The notes: generated by a model from the letters alone, not told the origin. A DNA stretch of 64,000 nt from TH1177 sp042138015 (GCA_042138015.1 JBHIVA010000002.1:1-64000); one strand, 5' to 3'. Numbered from the stretch's first letter, positions 1 through 9,515 are shown. Translations and numbers: made by a program.

Positions 1-578
1 AAGAATTGTATCCAGTTATGTACATGAAATAAATTACATTCCTCTCGTCTACATGGATAATAATCATCAAAACTTTCTATTCTGTCTTTCAAGTACTGGT
101 TAACCCTTTCCATCAGACTTTTCTGAATTGAGGAATGTAGATAGTGTTTCAATCCAATAACATTGTATGCCTCATCATACCAGGTATTACAATCTTTATA
201 GACAGAATGTTTTCCATATTTTACAACTAATGATCTAATGAATTTTTCAGCAGTAAGCATATTTCTCTCCTCAGATATGTAAATTACCAGCACTGAATGA
301 TGAATTGGCTCTATACAAAACCATAACCAATAATGCTGGTTACAAATCTGAATAACAGTTTCATCTATAATAAAGGTAGTTACCATTTTTCTCTTGTAAA
401 TCTGACAGGAACCAAATCTTTGTATCCAGTTCCAGACAGAAACATAACTCCTTTTATCATCTCTAAATATAATTAATGCTTTTGATGTATTACGTAAACT
501 CAAACCAAGAAAGTACAGATAAAGTGAATACATTACAATATAGTTTGATGTTTTATTTCTTTCAAATTTAATTTTCAT
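1..578 (-). mobile_element. DDE transposase (IS6-like), 3' end cut by window edge
   Basis: An uninterrupted reading frame begins at the ATG at 576-578 and runs off the left edge (over 190 codons). The translation shows a DDE core: Asp in DETVIQ, a second Asp in YKDCNTWYDEA, and Glu in SLMERVNQYLKDR, followed by FDDYYPCRREE. This spacing and wording fit the IS6-like transposases common in soil Thaumarchaeota and Methanosarcina. The protein would cut and join element ends during transposition. The frame shows no stop or frameshift, so the visible part looks intact, but its 3' end and the far inverted repeat are outside the window. Bases GAAGAGCCC at 623-631 could belong to the nearby element end; this is a guess. 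Confidence 0.8.
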
Positions 579-1288
579 ATTATATTTAGAACATTCTTAG
601 CTATAGATCTTACTGCTTATCTGAAGAGCCCAAAAATTACATTAACTATTCTTAGCAGCTCGAAAAATTTTTTAATTATAAAAACTTTTTTTACTAATAT
701 AATTTTAAGATAATATTTAGACAAATTGTTATAATTACGTAGTTAAGTTGATGTCTGTACTGGATTAATTAAATAATTTATACCTAATGTAAATATACCT
801 TATTAGATGTTTATTAATTATGTATTACCAAAAAAGCACAATATAGACTTAAAATCTTTTAGGAAACTTGTAAATCAAATGTAATATAAAAAGCTAAAAG
901 ATAAAAATTTTTCTAAAACATAATTTAGAATGTGTAATATAGATAATGTAATATTGGTCTTAAAACGAATAATAAAGAATTTAAATAAATAGTTTCTCAT
1001 TGAATTAAATACTAATAGAGATTAATCCATCCTGAATAAAAATAGTACCAATATGAAAATAATATGAAAATAATTATAAATTAGGACTATCTAGAATATT
1101 ACTTGAATTAGTAAATGAAAAACTAATAATAGAACTTTAGCAAACGATTTTTTTTTACTCATTTTATTAAAAAACGGAAAAATAATACAAATAAAACAAT
1201 ACTAAAATTAAAAATAAGCAATTTCCATTTAGATCTAAACTTTAATAAACATTGAAATAATGTCTACTTTTTTAATTTCTTAATTTAT
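579..1288. other. gene-free AT-rich stretch
   Basis: About 700 bases between the transposase and the agmatinase-family gene are almost pure A/T with many stops in all frames. I see no RNA gene, no convincing ORF and no strong repeat. It may contain the outer end of the insertion sequence and the promoter of the downstream gene. Confidence 0.5.
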
Positions 1289-2152
1289 ATGCTTTGTTCA
1301 AATGTGAGTTGTATTTCAGATGCGGATATAGTAATAGTTGGTGTACCCGACGAATCAAAGTCTAAAGCTCCTAGAAAAGGAGCTAGTAATGGACCAGATG
1401 CATTAAGAAGAGCTTTTGAATTATCAGAAAATTTCAAGAGATCTAGAAAAATTATTCCTATAATGCCAATTAAAGGAACACTCGATAATAAAAAAATTTT
1501 CGATTTCGGGAATGTAAAAAGAGATAAACTTTATGAAACTATTTTTGAGATAATATCTAAAAATAAACTTCCCATAGTTATTGGAGGCGATCATTCAGTA
1601 ACTGCAACTACATTAAAAGCAATAGGAGAATTCACAAATAAAAAAATCCATCTAATTTATTTTGATGCACATCCTGATTTTGTTACTTCCATAAGTGATT
1701 ATTATGGCTCAGTGGTTAGTGATTCACTTGACTTCATAGAAATAGAAAATAGTATATTTGTTGGAACAAGGGCATGCGAACCAGAGGAAATTTTTAATTT
1801 AGAAACGTATAAAGCTAAAATTATTAATCCATTAGATATTCAGGAATTTGGAACAAAAAAAACACTAAAGAAAATTCTTGATACTTGCCATCCTAAATCT
1901 AAAAATAATCATATTTATCTATCTATCGATCTTGATTGCTTGGATCCTGTTTTTGCTCCTGGAATTTCTGTTCCAACTCCATGCGGATTGGATACATTAG
2001 AACTAACATTTTTCGTAAAAAAAATTCTTGAAAAATATTATATAGTGGGATGTGATATTGTAGAATTGTCACCTGCGTATGACATTAATAATGTTACTGC
2101 TAACTTTTCGGCACGGTTGTTAAAAGAGATGTTAGCATCTATTCGTGAATAA
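1289..2152 (+). CDS. Agmatinase/arginase-family ureohydrolase
   Basis: A member of the dinuclear-manganese ureohydrolase family (agmatinase, arginase, formiminoglutamase), which hydrolyses guanidino groups to urea. Metal-ligand motifs are present in order: GGDHS (residues 99-103), DAHPD (126-130) and SIDLDCLDP (212-220), with ELSP near 259. Length 287 aa is normal for the family. The family's usual His-Gly motif about 10-13 residues after DAHxD, which supplies a proton-shuttle histidine, reads DYYGS here, so Tyr stands where His is expected. Agmatinase would fit archaeal polyamine synthesis, but the substrate is unproven and this substitution makes a different substrate or weak activity possible. 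It stands alone, with no polyamine genes beside it. Confidence 0.8.
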   Translation: MLCSNVSCISDADIVIVGVPDESKSKAPRKGASNGPDALRRAFELSENFKRSRKIIPIMPIKGTLDNKKIFDFGNVKRDKLYETIFEIISKNKLPIVIGGDHSVTATTLKAIGEFTNKKIHLIYFDAHPDFVTSISDYYGSVVSDSLDFIEIENSIFVGTRACEPEEIFNLETYKAKIINPLDIQEFGTKKTLKKILDTCHPKSKNNHIYLSIDLDCLDPVFAPGISVPTPCGLDTLELTFFVKKILEKYYIVGCDIVELSPAYDINNVTANFSARLLKEMLASIRE

Positions 2153-2365
2153 ATCGACCCAAGACGTTTTAAGAGAACTTTGAAAATAGCAAAACCTGAT
2201 AAAATTAATTTTTATTTCACCATTTTTTCCTTTTTTAAATTATCGGGGTAATAGTTAAATTTATAATTTTTTTTAATTGTTGTTTAAATTAAAAAATTAT
2301 CAATATATTACTGAATTGACATTTTTGATAGAATTTTAGTTTTTTAAAATAAACTTTTGGAGTAA

Positions 2366-3604
2366 TCAATACGCTCTATATTCATATCCAAGGATTTCTG
2401 ATGCTATCTTCAGTTCTAAAATTTCATTTGTTCCTTCATATATCATAGTAGCTCTCGAATCTAGGAAGTGTTTTCCTACTCTGGATGTTTTTTTATAACC
2501 TTCAGAACCAAAAATTTGAACAGACATATTTGCTACCTCAAATGACATATTTGTAGCATAATATTTTGCTATCGCGGCTAATTTGTCGCTCTCTAGTCGG
2601 AGTTCAGAATATTTTTGATTGTTCCTATTTAATTTTGATATCCATTTATCGTCTCTTATTTTTAAATTTTCAATATAATCATTGAGCTGTTGCTTTGCAA
2701 TTGAAGCACGATAAGTTAACCATTTTGAACTTTCAATGTAAACTTGGATTTTGGCTATATATTGTTGAATTAATTGTTTTTTTGCCAAAGAAGAACCATG
2801 TTGACATCTTCTTTTAGCATAAGATATAGATTCATTCAAACAATCTTTCATTACTCCTATTGCTCCCGCTGCAACACTTAATCTGCCATCAATTAATGCA
2901 CTAAAAGCAATGCTTAATCCTTGACCTCGAAGTCCTAATAGATTTTCTTTAGGTATCTTACAATTATTAAACTCGATAATTGCATTTTTCACAGTCAATA
3001 ATCCAATTTTATTCCTGATTTCTTTCTTCTTGATATTTGGCAAATCCATATCAATGATAAAAGCTGAAATACTTTTCGAATTACCACCTTTTTCTTTAGC
3101 ATAGGTTGTTATTGTTTTAGCAAAAGTACCATTTCCTATCCAATGTTTTTTTCCATTAATTAAATAATAATCTCCTTTATCTTCAAACCGAGTGTTTAAT
3201 AAAGAAGGATCGCTTCCAGCATCTGGTTCCGTTAAAGCAAATGCCATTATAGATTTCCCAGTTGTTGTATCGGGAAGATAAATTTTTTTCTGTTCATGAT
3301 TTGACCATGTTTGTAGAACTAATTGGCCAATGGATGTATGACAAGAGAAGAAGGTCCTCATGGCACTTCCCTCTTCACCTATTCTTTCTAATGCGAGCAT
3401 ATATGTCAGAATATCATATCCAAGTCCTCTATATTGCTTTGAAATTGGACATCCTAACATACCTATTTTATTAAATTCAGGAATAAGCTGGTCATTTACT
3501 GATTCCTTTAGATAGGATTTTTCTTCATTAGTTCTAAGTAACTTACAAACCTTATCTACTTTCTGGAGAAAATCTTTTTGAAGTTTAGAAATTTCAAAAT
3601 TCAT
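2366..3604 (-). CDS. Acyl-CoA dehydrogenase
   Basis: FAD flavoenzyme that oxidises acyl-CoA to trans-2-enoyl-CoA. Signatures seen are ALTEPDAGSDPS (substrate/FAD loop), WIGNG (FAD-binding), and GSEGY followed by MIYEGTNEI near the C-terminus, which carries the usual catalytic Glu. The chosen ATG at 3604 gives the typical beginning MNFEISKLQ and about 412 aa. A TTG at 3655 would add 17 residues. A segment of charged residues (about 320-350) is longer than in many homologues. No thiolase, hydratase or electron-transfer flavoprotein gene is adjacent, so the substrate class (fatty, branched-chain or glutaryl) cannot be decided. Confidence 0.9.
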   Translation of the reverse strand: MNFEISKLQKDFLQKVDKVCKLLRTNEEKSYLKESVNDQLIPEFNKIGMLGCPISKQYRGLGYDILTYMLALERIGEEGSAMRTFFSCHTSIGQLVLQTWSNHEQKKIYLPDTTTGKSIMAFALTEPDAGSDPSLLNTRFEDKGDYYLINGKKHWIGNGTFAKTITTYAKEKGGNSKSISAFIIDMDLPNIKKKEIRNKIGLLTVKNAIIEFNNCKIPKENLLGLRGQGLSIAFSALIDGRLSVAAGAIGVMKDCLNESISYAKRRCQHGSSLAKKQLIQQYIAKIQVYIESSKWLTYRASIAKQQLNDYIENLKIRDDKWISKLNRNNQKYSELRLESDKLAAIAKYYATNMSFEVANMSVQIFGSEGYKKTSRVGKHFLDSRATMIYEGTNEILELKIASEILGYEYRAY

Positions 3605-3812
3605 AATGGAAATTTTCGTAAAAAAATCATTATTATCGGTATTTTTTTTTATCAAAATCCTTATTAATATATCGTAAAATAAAAATGATTCTTTCTTATA
3701 TTATTTTAACAGGTTTTTGTGGAAACTTCTCTCAGTTATTGTAATTCAATATACAATCAATATAAGATCGTTATCTATTATAACTTTGATATATTAGATC
3801 ATCCTCTCAAAA

Positions 3813-4421
3813 TTGAGAAATAGATTGTCAAAAAATACTCTGAAGAAAAACTTGGTTCAATGTACCAGAGATTTTTATAAAATGGGATTAAATTCATCTA
3901 TTTCAGGAAACCAGAGTATAAGAACAGACACTTATTGGATGTGGATAACTCCTTCTGGAGTTCCTAGGTATAGACTAACCCAACATGATCTGGTGAAGGT
4001 AAATCTGAGGGATGGGATGTATTCAGGACAATTAAAGCCTAGTGTTGAATGGAAATTACATAGTGCTATCTACAATAACATGGAAAATATCAGTTCCGTT
4101 TTGCATACTCACAGTCCTTATTCTTTATCGATTGCTATTTCTTCAGAGTTTCACCCCGTTTTAGAAGAAGCAGAAGTTGTATTAGGTGGTCCACCTTCTA
4201 TTATATCAAACAAACCATCAGGGTCGAGTGAACTCGTAAAAGATGTTTTAAAAGTTATTATGGATAATGATAGCAGAGTTGTAATAATTCTTAATCATGG
4301 AATTATATCGATTGGTGAGACATTGGAGCAAGCGCGAATTAGGATCGAATCACTTGAAGAATGGTCTAGAATATTGGCAATATCAAAATTATTTGGTGGA
4401 CCAAAATACTTTTTGAAATAA
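3813..4421 (+). CDS. Class II aldolase/adducin-family protein
   Basis: Zinc-dependent class II aldolase fold as in L-fuculose-phosphate and ribulose-phosphate aldolases or epimerases. Motifs in order: SISGNQS (substrate loop, usually SGNxS), ITPSG, PSVEWKLH (with a conserved Glu), HTHSPYS (two zinc histidines) and LNHGI (third His). Length 202 aa is typical. The start is TTG at 3813, with a second TTG at 3825 possible. It diverges from the acyl-CoA dehydrogenase gene. In archaea such proteins may feed pentose or aromatic precursor metabolism, but the actual aldol substrate cannot be read from the sequence. Confidence 0.85.
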   Translation: MRNRLSKNTLKKNLVQCTRDFYKMGLNSSISGNQSIRTDTYWMWITPSGVPRYRLTQHDLVKVNLRDGMYSGQLKPSVEWKLHSAIYNNMENISSVLHTHSPYSLSIAISSEFHPVLEEAEVVLGGPPSIISNKPSGSSELVKDVLKVIMDNDSRVVIILNHGIISIGETLEQARIRIESLEEWSRILAISKLFGGPKYFLK

Positions 4422-4467
4422 TATCGCTGAATATATTTATACTTTATAACACTTTTTGTATTTCTAA

Positions 4468-4611
4468 TTAATCTTTGAAATATTTTCTCATTATTTTTGA
4501 CATTTGAAGTCGAGTTACTTTTTCATATTCTTCAGGGTGTTTTGTTTTTAAATGACGTAATGCAAATCTTACATTTTCACCGCATAATCTACATTCAGCC
4601 TTTCCAAACAT
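4468..4611 (-). CDS. Small C2H2-type zinc-finger protein
   Basis: A 47-aa frame from ATG at 4611 to TAA at 4468. It begins MFGKAECRLCGENVRF and continues LRHLKTKHPEEYEKV. The spacing C7-x2-C10-x9-H20-x4-H25 is that of a single classical zinc finger, followed by a basic helix. Such one-finger proteins are recurrent in Thaumarchaeota and may bind nucleic acid or protein, though function is unknown. It lies in the gap between the aldolase and thiC, downstream of thiC only in the sense of sharing strand. Confidence 0.7.
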   Translation of the reverse strand: MFGKAECRLCGENVRFALRHLKTKHPEEYEKVTRLQMSKIMRKYFKD

Positions 4612-4784
4612 AGTTCCTACAACTTTAATATATGTATAGTTACTTAACTATTTTGTTAAATAATCTGTATCATTTAGTCTAAAACCAAATTTATAAATCA
4701 TTTAAATATAAAAATAAAATAATATTAGCAAATTAGCAATTCTATCTATCTTTATAGATTAACATCTACCTCTTATCTTTTATA

Positions 4785-6125
4785 TCAGTTGTTAACGGTA
4801 CTTTCTATATCTTGTTCTTCCATTTTTTCTTCATATTTTCTCTGCTGTGGTAACATAATATAAACACAAGCTCCTCCACACATAGTACATGGAACGTTAT
4901 TTCCCTCATGTTGGCCTTGTCTTTTATGAATCCTTTCTGCTTCTTCAGGATTTATCGATAATTCAATTTGTTTCTGCCAATTAAGTGTCCTTCTTGCTTT
5001 TGTTATTTCTCTATCCCATTTTATTGCTTTTTCCCTCAACTTTACAATATCACCCGCATGAGCGGCTATTCTATATGCTATTAACCCTTCTTTTACATCC
5101 TCCACTGTAGGTAATGCCAAATGTTCTGCTGGGGTTAAATAACATAAAAGATCAACACCTTCGGATGCAGAAATTGCTGCTCCGATCGCACTGGCTATAT
5201 GATCATATCCTGCTGCTATGTCAGTAACTAAAGGTCCTAAAACATAGTAGGGTACTTCTCCTATAAGTGATTTTGCTAATCTTACATTTGTAGCTACTTC
5301 ATTTAAAGGAACATGCCCAGGACCTTCTATCATCACCTGAACATCATATTCATGTGCACGTTTTGCAAGACGCGCTACATTTATCATTTCAGCGACCTGA
5401 AGCTCATCATGAGAATCAAGAATAGAACCAGGTCTCAAGGCATCACCTAGGCTAAACGTTACATCATATTTTTTCGCTACTTCACACATATAATCAAAAT
5501 GTTGAAAATAAGGATTCTCCTTTTCATATTTTAACATCCATGCAGCGGTTATAGTCCCTCCTTTGGAAACAATTCCTGCATGTCTTTTTACTTCTAAAAT
5601 TCTTTTTGCAATATCTCTAGTAATACCAGAATGAATCGTTGTATAATCTACTCCATCTTTTGCATGTTTTTCAAAAGCGTTAAGAAAGTCATCTTCGGTT
5701 ATATTCAGAGGATTCTTATATTTTTCTACCCCATATGCATATGCTTGATAAATAGGAACTGTTCCAAAGGTAATTGGTGCAGCTTCTAAGAGTTTCTCCC
5801 TAATCAAATTTAAATCTCCGCCATCTGACAAATCCATTATAGTATCTCCTCCATACTTTACCGCCACTTTAGCCTTGGATATCTCCTCTTCTAGATTTTG
5901 ATATAACGTTGAAGTTCCTATATTTACATTAACTTTTGTCTTAAGGCCTTTTCCAATGCCCACCACTTTAATATCTTGTTTCCTTACATTATTTTTAGGA
6001 ATAATGATAGAGCCATTCGCTACTTTATGAATAAGATAATCCAAACCAATATCTTCATCTTTTGCAACATGAAGCATTTCCTCTGTCGCAACTCCTCTTC
6101 TAGCACTGCTCATTTGAGTAACCAT
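4785..6125 (-). CDS. thiC: Phosphomethylpyrimidine synthase ThiC
   Basis: Radical-SAM enzyme converting aminoimidazole ribotide to hydroxymethylpyrimidine phosphate for thiamine synthesis. The N-terminus (MVTQMSSARRG...EEMLHVAKDE) is the typical short archaeal/bacterial start. Core motifs include MDLSDGGDL, TVPIYQAY, HSGITR, SRGG-like SKGGT, LGDALRPGS, MIEGPGHVP, YVLGPLVTDIAAGYDHI and LCYLTPAEHL. The C-terminus has the iron-sulfur motif CTMCGGAC. Length 446 aa is normal for the short ThiC form. No other thi gene is adjacent, and I see no TPP riboswitch in the upstream bases (6126-6400). Confidence 0.96.
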   Translation of the reverse strand: MVTQMSSARRGVATEEMLHVAKDEDIGLDYLIHKVANGSIIIPKNNVRKQDIKVVGIGKGLKTKVNVNIGTSTLYQNLEEEISKAKVAVKYGGDTIMDLSDGGDLNLIREKLLEAAPITFGTVPIYQAYAYGVEKYKNPLNITEDDFLNAFEKHAKDGVDYTTIHSGITRDIAKRILEVKRHAGIVSKGGTITAAWMLKYEKENPYFQHFDYMCEVAKKYDVTFSLGDALRPGSILDSHDELQVAEMINVARLAKRAHEYDVQVMIEGPGHVPLNEVATNVRLAKSLIGEVPYYVLGPLVTDIAAGYDHIASAIGAAISASEGVDLLCYLTPAEHLALPTVEDVKEGLIAYRIAAHAGDIVKLREKAIKWDREITKARRTLNWQKQIELSINPEEAERIHKRQGQHEGNNVPCTMCGGACVYIMLPQQRKYEEKMEEQDIESTVNN

Positions 6126-6679
6126 TTTCTTTCAAATAAATATATCAACTCTGGATATAAAAGAATGTCTAAAAATGACCAACGGATTTTATTTTTTCGA
6201 TTAGTATTTATTTTAAAGATAATTTCTATAGGATATTCATTTTTGACAAATTATATTCAAGAAATTCTATATTAAGGTAAATTCTTTTAAGTGACTGTAT
6301 GAAAAAGATATAAAATATAATAATGAATTCAGTTTTTTTATTCATTGAATCAAGTATATATAGTAAGATAGAAAGCAAATTCTTAATGGAGGTTCATAAA
6401 TAATATTTCAAATCCTTTCACTATGTTAGATAATCTGAACTTTTTTAAGAGGTTGAAGAGAGTAATGAGACATGAATAATAGTCTAATTAATAGCATGTA
6501 GACAATAATCAATAAATTGATAACACTTACGCGTAAATTCCATTGAAGGAATCCACCTCAAACAAAATCGATCTGAATTATCGACAATCTTGTTAAGTGT
6601 AAATTCCATTGATAAACTCATGTTATATTCGTTAAAATATCTTGAGAATACATTATGAACAACATTAAACAAACAAGAG
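6126..6679. other. intergenic stretch with no supported gene
   Basis: About 550 AT-rich bases upstream of thiC. Short frames exist here on both strands, but none shows a recognisable motif or coding feel. A TPP-riboswitch consensus was looked for in the thiC leader and not seen. The stretch ends in a zone of pseudogenes. Confidence 0.4.
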
Positions 6680-7145
6680 GTGTTCACTCTGAATAAAGAG
6701 AACAAAATAGTATTTTCAATACTATCGCTTTTATTCTTCTGACTAGTTCAGTATCTTTATCCAATATTTCACAAGCATATGCTCAGACAGTAAATAACGA
6801 TCCAGACATTGTTGATGAATACGAGCTTGGAGATGATTGGAACACACCAACTGCTGGTGCTCCATGGCTAGAAGCAATCATTCCTGAGAATTTTCCTCTA
6901 AGTAATAGGATGTTGAAGGAGCGTTCTTCTTCACTGATGCTGCAAGGCAGAGCAGTTAACTTGATGAAACACTACTTGGTGAATGGACAGATGGACAGAA
7001 CGATGCTCATCGACAGCATGGTTTGTTCGGTGCCTTAATAATATAACCTCCAAATACTAAATGGCGCGATCCATTTACATCTAGCCAACCTGGAAGAGAA
7101 GTAAAAGTTGATATCATATTTCCCGATACTTTTCCAGATAATTAA
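6680..7145 (+). pseudogene. Remnant of a secreted protein gene
   Basis: Pieces of one protein can be read in shifting frames. A hydrophobic signal-like segment (IVFSILSLLFF, then by frameshift AFILLTSSVSLSNISQAYAQ, with an AYAQ cleavage-like end) is followed by TVNNDPDIVDEYELGDDW and a helical part (RMLKERSSSLMLQGRAVNLM) ending at a TAA at about 7038. After another shift WRDPFTSSQPGREVKVDIIF runs to TAA at 7143-7145. The mature part has no obvious function. At least two frame breaks mean it is very unlikely to be made. Exact limits are approximate. Confidence 0.55.
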
Positions 7146-7216
7146 AAAATAATAGAGAATTTCTATTATTCTTATTCTAGAGAAAATTTAAATCAAACAA
7201 ATTCCTTCTATACCTG

Positions 7217-7468
7217 ATGATTATCACCAGCAAAAGACTTTGTAAGTCTCTACTTACAGCCTTGGCTGATGAAGAATTGCTTAAAACATTAAATTTTACT
7301 ATAAATACTCCACCTACTCATTTCTTTACATACTATTTGAATGTATTATCAATATCATTCTTATCTCAGGATAGATTCAATGGATTCAGAAATATTCTTA
7401 CCAGCTCGTCTAGCCTGATAAAATCGTATCCAGATTATCAAAAAAATTTAAGCATAGATATTACATGA
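7217..7468 (+). pseudogene. Possible remnant of a winged-helix regulator
   Basis: The first 35 residues (RLCKSLLTALADEELLKTLN, then FTINTPPT) resemble the start of thaumarchaeal winged-helix/ArsR-like regulators, where an ALADEE-type helix precedes the recognition helix. The remaining residues lose this character, so a frameshift after about residue 38 is likely. It may instead be a short real protein of unknown role; confidence is low. Confidence 0.3.
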
Positions 7469-7692
7469 ATCGTCATACCTAACTCTTCGTAAGATATGGA
7501 TCCCAAATCACCTTGTACATGATGTTGAAAAATTTCTCCAACTATCCAAATAATAATGAAGATGGAAATAGAAAATTGAAATGATTTGTAGTTTTTATTT
7601 ATGAATACAACTGCTCCAAATATACCTACTCCAATAAATAACAATACAATCGTAACCAAATGATCAAAATTGAAGTTAACACTTTCTATCAT
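7438..7692 (-). CDS. Small two-helix membrane protein
   Basis: 84 aa with two hydrophobic helices (about residues 11-32 and 38-55; VTIVLLFIGVGIFGAVVFI and SISIFIIIWIVGEIF), then a short polar tail. No known domain is recognised. Its ATG (7690-7692) overlaps the TGA of the upstream membrane pseudogene, so the two were once cotranscribed. The C-terminus stops shortly after a conserved-looking MTIHVISM segment and could itself be truncated. Function unknown. Confidence 0.55.
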   Translation of the reverse strand: MIESVNFNFDHLVTIVLLFIGVGIFGAVVFINKNYKSFQFSISIFIIIWIVGEIFQHHVQGDLGSISYEELGMTIHVISMLKFF

Positions 7693-7979
7693 TTTGATAT
7701 TCTCAATTTACTCCTTTTCCTTAATCCAATAAAAAGCAAAAAAAGACCAAAAATAATAAGAATGATTTGAGAAAGAGGATAAAATATCGAGTCAGCCATG
7801 AATTCGTAATCCAGATACTCGAGCAAGTGATAGACTCCATGTGTAATTATAAATACTGTTCAAATCACTGATAACATTTTTTATGTTTTCGACAAACCTA
7901 TTCTAAAGTATATTGGAATAATAACTGAAGCAAATATTATGAAACTACTAACTAGGTTGAGAATAGATAGGGGAATCAC
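7689..7979 (-). pseudogene. Membrane protein gene with two in-frame stops
   Basis: Starting at a GTG (7979), one frame reads VIPLSILNLVSSFIIFASVI, IPIYFRIGLSKT, stop (TAA), KMLSVI, stop (TGA), TVFIITHGVYHLLEYLDYEF, then a final helix IILIIFGLFLLFIGL and a basic tail RKRSK. The hydrophobic pattern continues across both stops in the same frame, which argues for a three-helix membrane protein broken by two nonsense mutations. Its end overlaps the start of the next membrane gene by ATGA. Possible partner of that gene; role unknown. Confidence 0.6.
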
Positions 7980-8108
7980 TATTTGCTTATTTTCTAAAAT
8001 TCAAATATACCTTTTGGTCCCGAATATGGGATTAGCGTTTAACGATATTTTAGGTAAATTTCATTTACGATATCTAATTCTTTTATATCCAAAACACAAA
8101 GTGATAAC

Positions 8109-9056
8109 ATGCCACATTTTGATGGCTCTAATATCTACCGGAATTATGAAAATTTTCCCCACTCACATAGTCACGATCCAGCATTATTAGAAAAATTCCT
8201 TTTTCGGTTTTCCAAAAAATGGATAGCAGGATATACAGCTGAACAAGCTATATCTTATGCAAAAAAAGCGAATGATAGGGGGTTAATTTGCATCCTAAAC
8301 TATCTTGGAGAAGAAATAACTGATACAGAGGAAATAAAAAATACCGTTAAAGAGTATCAAAATCTTTTAAGATATATAAAATTAGGTTATATAGACGGGT
8401 GTATTTCTATAAAACCAACTCAAATCGGACTTGCATTAGGATATGATCAATGTCTTGAGAATCTACAACAAATATTGAAAATAGCAAAAATTAACGACCT
8501 ATTTGTATGGGTTGATATAGAATCATTCAAATTTGTTGATTTGACTATTTCAATTTATAAGGAAATACTAAAAAGGAATTTCCGAGCAGGTATAGTATTA
8601 CAATCATATCTTAGAAAAAGCAATTCAGATTTAATTGATCTTTTAAAATATGATTCACACATTAGAATAGTAAAAGGCGCATACAAAGGAACGAATGACA
8701 TTGCTTTTCAATCTAAAACAGAGATTGATGAAAATTTTTTCACCTTAGTCAAAACTCTATTTTCAAAAACTAATGAATCAAATAAGAAGGATCGTATAAT
8801 GGCTATAGCAACACACGATTCAAAATTGATATTTAGAACAATAGATTTATTTTCGAAATATAACTTCAGTCGAGAAATTTTGCAATTTCAGTTTTTAAAG
8901 GGAATTCGTGATGAACTGAAGACGGATTTGTTAAATAGAGGTTTTCAAATTTACGAGTACATACCATATGGTAATAATTGGTTACCATATTCAATAAGAA
9001 GACTAAGAGAACGAAAAAGAAATATCTTGTTATTGATGCATTCGTTGATATCCTAA
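8109..9056 (+). CDS. Proline dehydrogenase
   Basis: FAD-dependent proline dehydrogenase that oxidises L-proline to pyrroline-5-carboxylate. Recognisable in order: ISIKPTQIGL (beta strand with substrate Lys), VWVDIES, IVLQSYLRKS, RIVKGAY, MAIATHDS, FQFLKGI, and the C-terminal YIPYGNNWLPYSIRRLRER helix that closes the active site. Length 315 aa fits the monofunctional archaeal/bacterial form. The start ATG at 8109 gives an odd His-rich leader (HSHSHD); homology-like sequence begins only near residue 27. No P5C dehydrogenase lies nearby. Confidence 0.92.
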   Translation: MPHFDGSNIYRNYENFPHSHSHDPALLEKFLFRFSKKWIAGYTAEQAISYAKKANDRGLICILNYLGEEITDTEEIKNTVKEYQNLLRYIKLGYIDGCISIKPTQIGLALGYDQCLENLQQILKIAKINDLFVWVDIESFKFVDLTISIYKEILKRNFRAGIVLQSYLRKSNSDLIDLLKYDSHIRIVKGAYKGTNDIAFQSKTEIDENFFTLVKTLFSKTNESNKKDRIMAIATHDSKLIFRTIDLFSKYNFSREILQFQFLKGIRDELKTDLLNRGFQIYEYIPYGNNWLPYSIRRLRERKRNILLLMHSLIS

Positions 9057-9106
9057 TATGTCATATCCCTGCAACTCTATTCTCTTTAATAAGGAAATAT
9101 CTTTGA

Positions 9107-9349
9107 TCACCTTATCGCATACAGGTAGAAATCACAATTATAGCATAAGTAGTATAGGGAGTCAAATTCAGAGCACAGGATCATAACATCTTTACACCTT
9201 GGACAATCGATCTCATATTCTAATTCGTTCTCCTCAGAATATTCAGGAATTTCTAGAATTTTACTCGTATCGATAATTTCCTTTAGTTCTCTGGTTTTCA
9301 ATGGGACAGATCTTTCAATTTCTGGCATTGATTTAGTAGTATTTTTCAT
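9107..9349 (-). CDS. Small zinc-ribbon protein, function unknown
   Basis: 80 aa, acidic and polar N-terminal half, then a CPRC ... CYNC pair of Cys-x2-Cys knuckles at residues about 49-73, enough to hold one zinc ion. No family is recognised. Such single zinc ribbons often mediate protein or nucleic-acid contacts in archaea. A perfect 6-bp hairpin (CACTCT/AGAGTG, 9386-9401) sits just upstream and may belong to the leader. Confidence 0.6.
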   Translation of the reverse strand: MKNTTKSMPEIERSVPLKTRELKEIIDTSKILEIPEYSEENELEYEIDCPRCKDVMILCSEFDSLYYLCYNCDFYLYAIR

Positions 9350-9515
9350 AATTTTTTTTTACATTAAAATTATAAAAATCATAGGCACTCTGAGGAGAGT
9401 GAGGGGATGTATAATGATTGGTCCTAGAGTACAACAATTATTATCTGTACAATAGTATCTAGTCGAAAATGCTCAACACATTTGAGTATATTAATCATGA
9501 ATTACAATTTATGAT

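Noticed and set aside
4800..4900. ThiC iron-sulfur motif CTMCGGAC differs from the CX2CX4C often quoted
   Set aside because: Short-form ThiC proteins with three residues between the last cysteines appear to exist, so this is probably ordinary variation.
6126..6400. TPP riboswitch upstream of thiC
   Set aside because: The leader was read on the minus strand for the conserved CTGAGA and pyrophosphate-sensor elements; neither is present.
6484..6705. Minus-strand 73-codon ORF
   Set aside because: No motif or start signal; partly antisense to the secreted-protein remnant.
7939..8190. Plus-strand ORF overlapping the start of proline dehydrogenase
   Set aside because: It is antisense to the broken membrane gene in part and shows no protein-like pattern.
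9386..9401. Perfect 6-bp hairpin CACTCT-GAGG-AGAGTG
   Set aside because: Short and isolated; could be a leader element of the zinc-ribbon gene but nothing supports a function.
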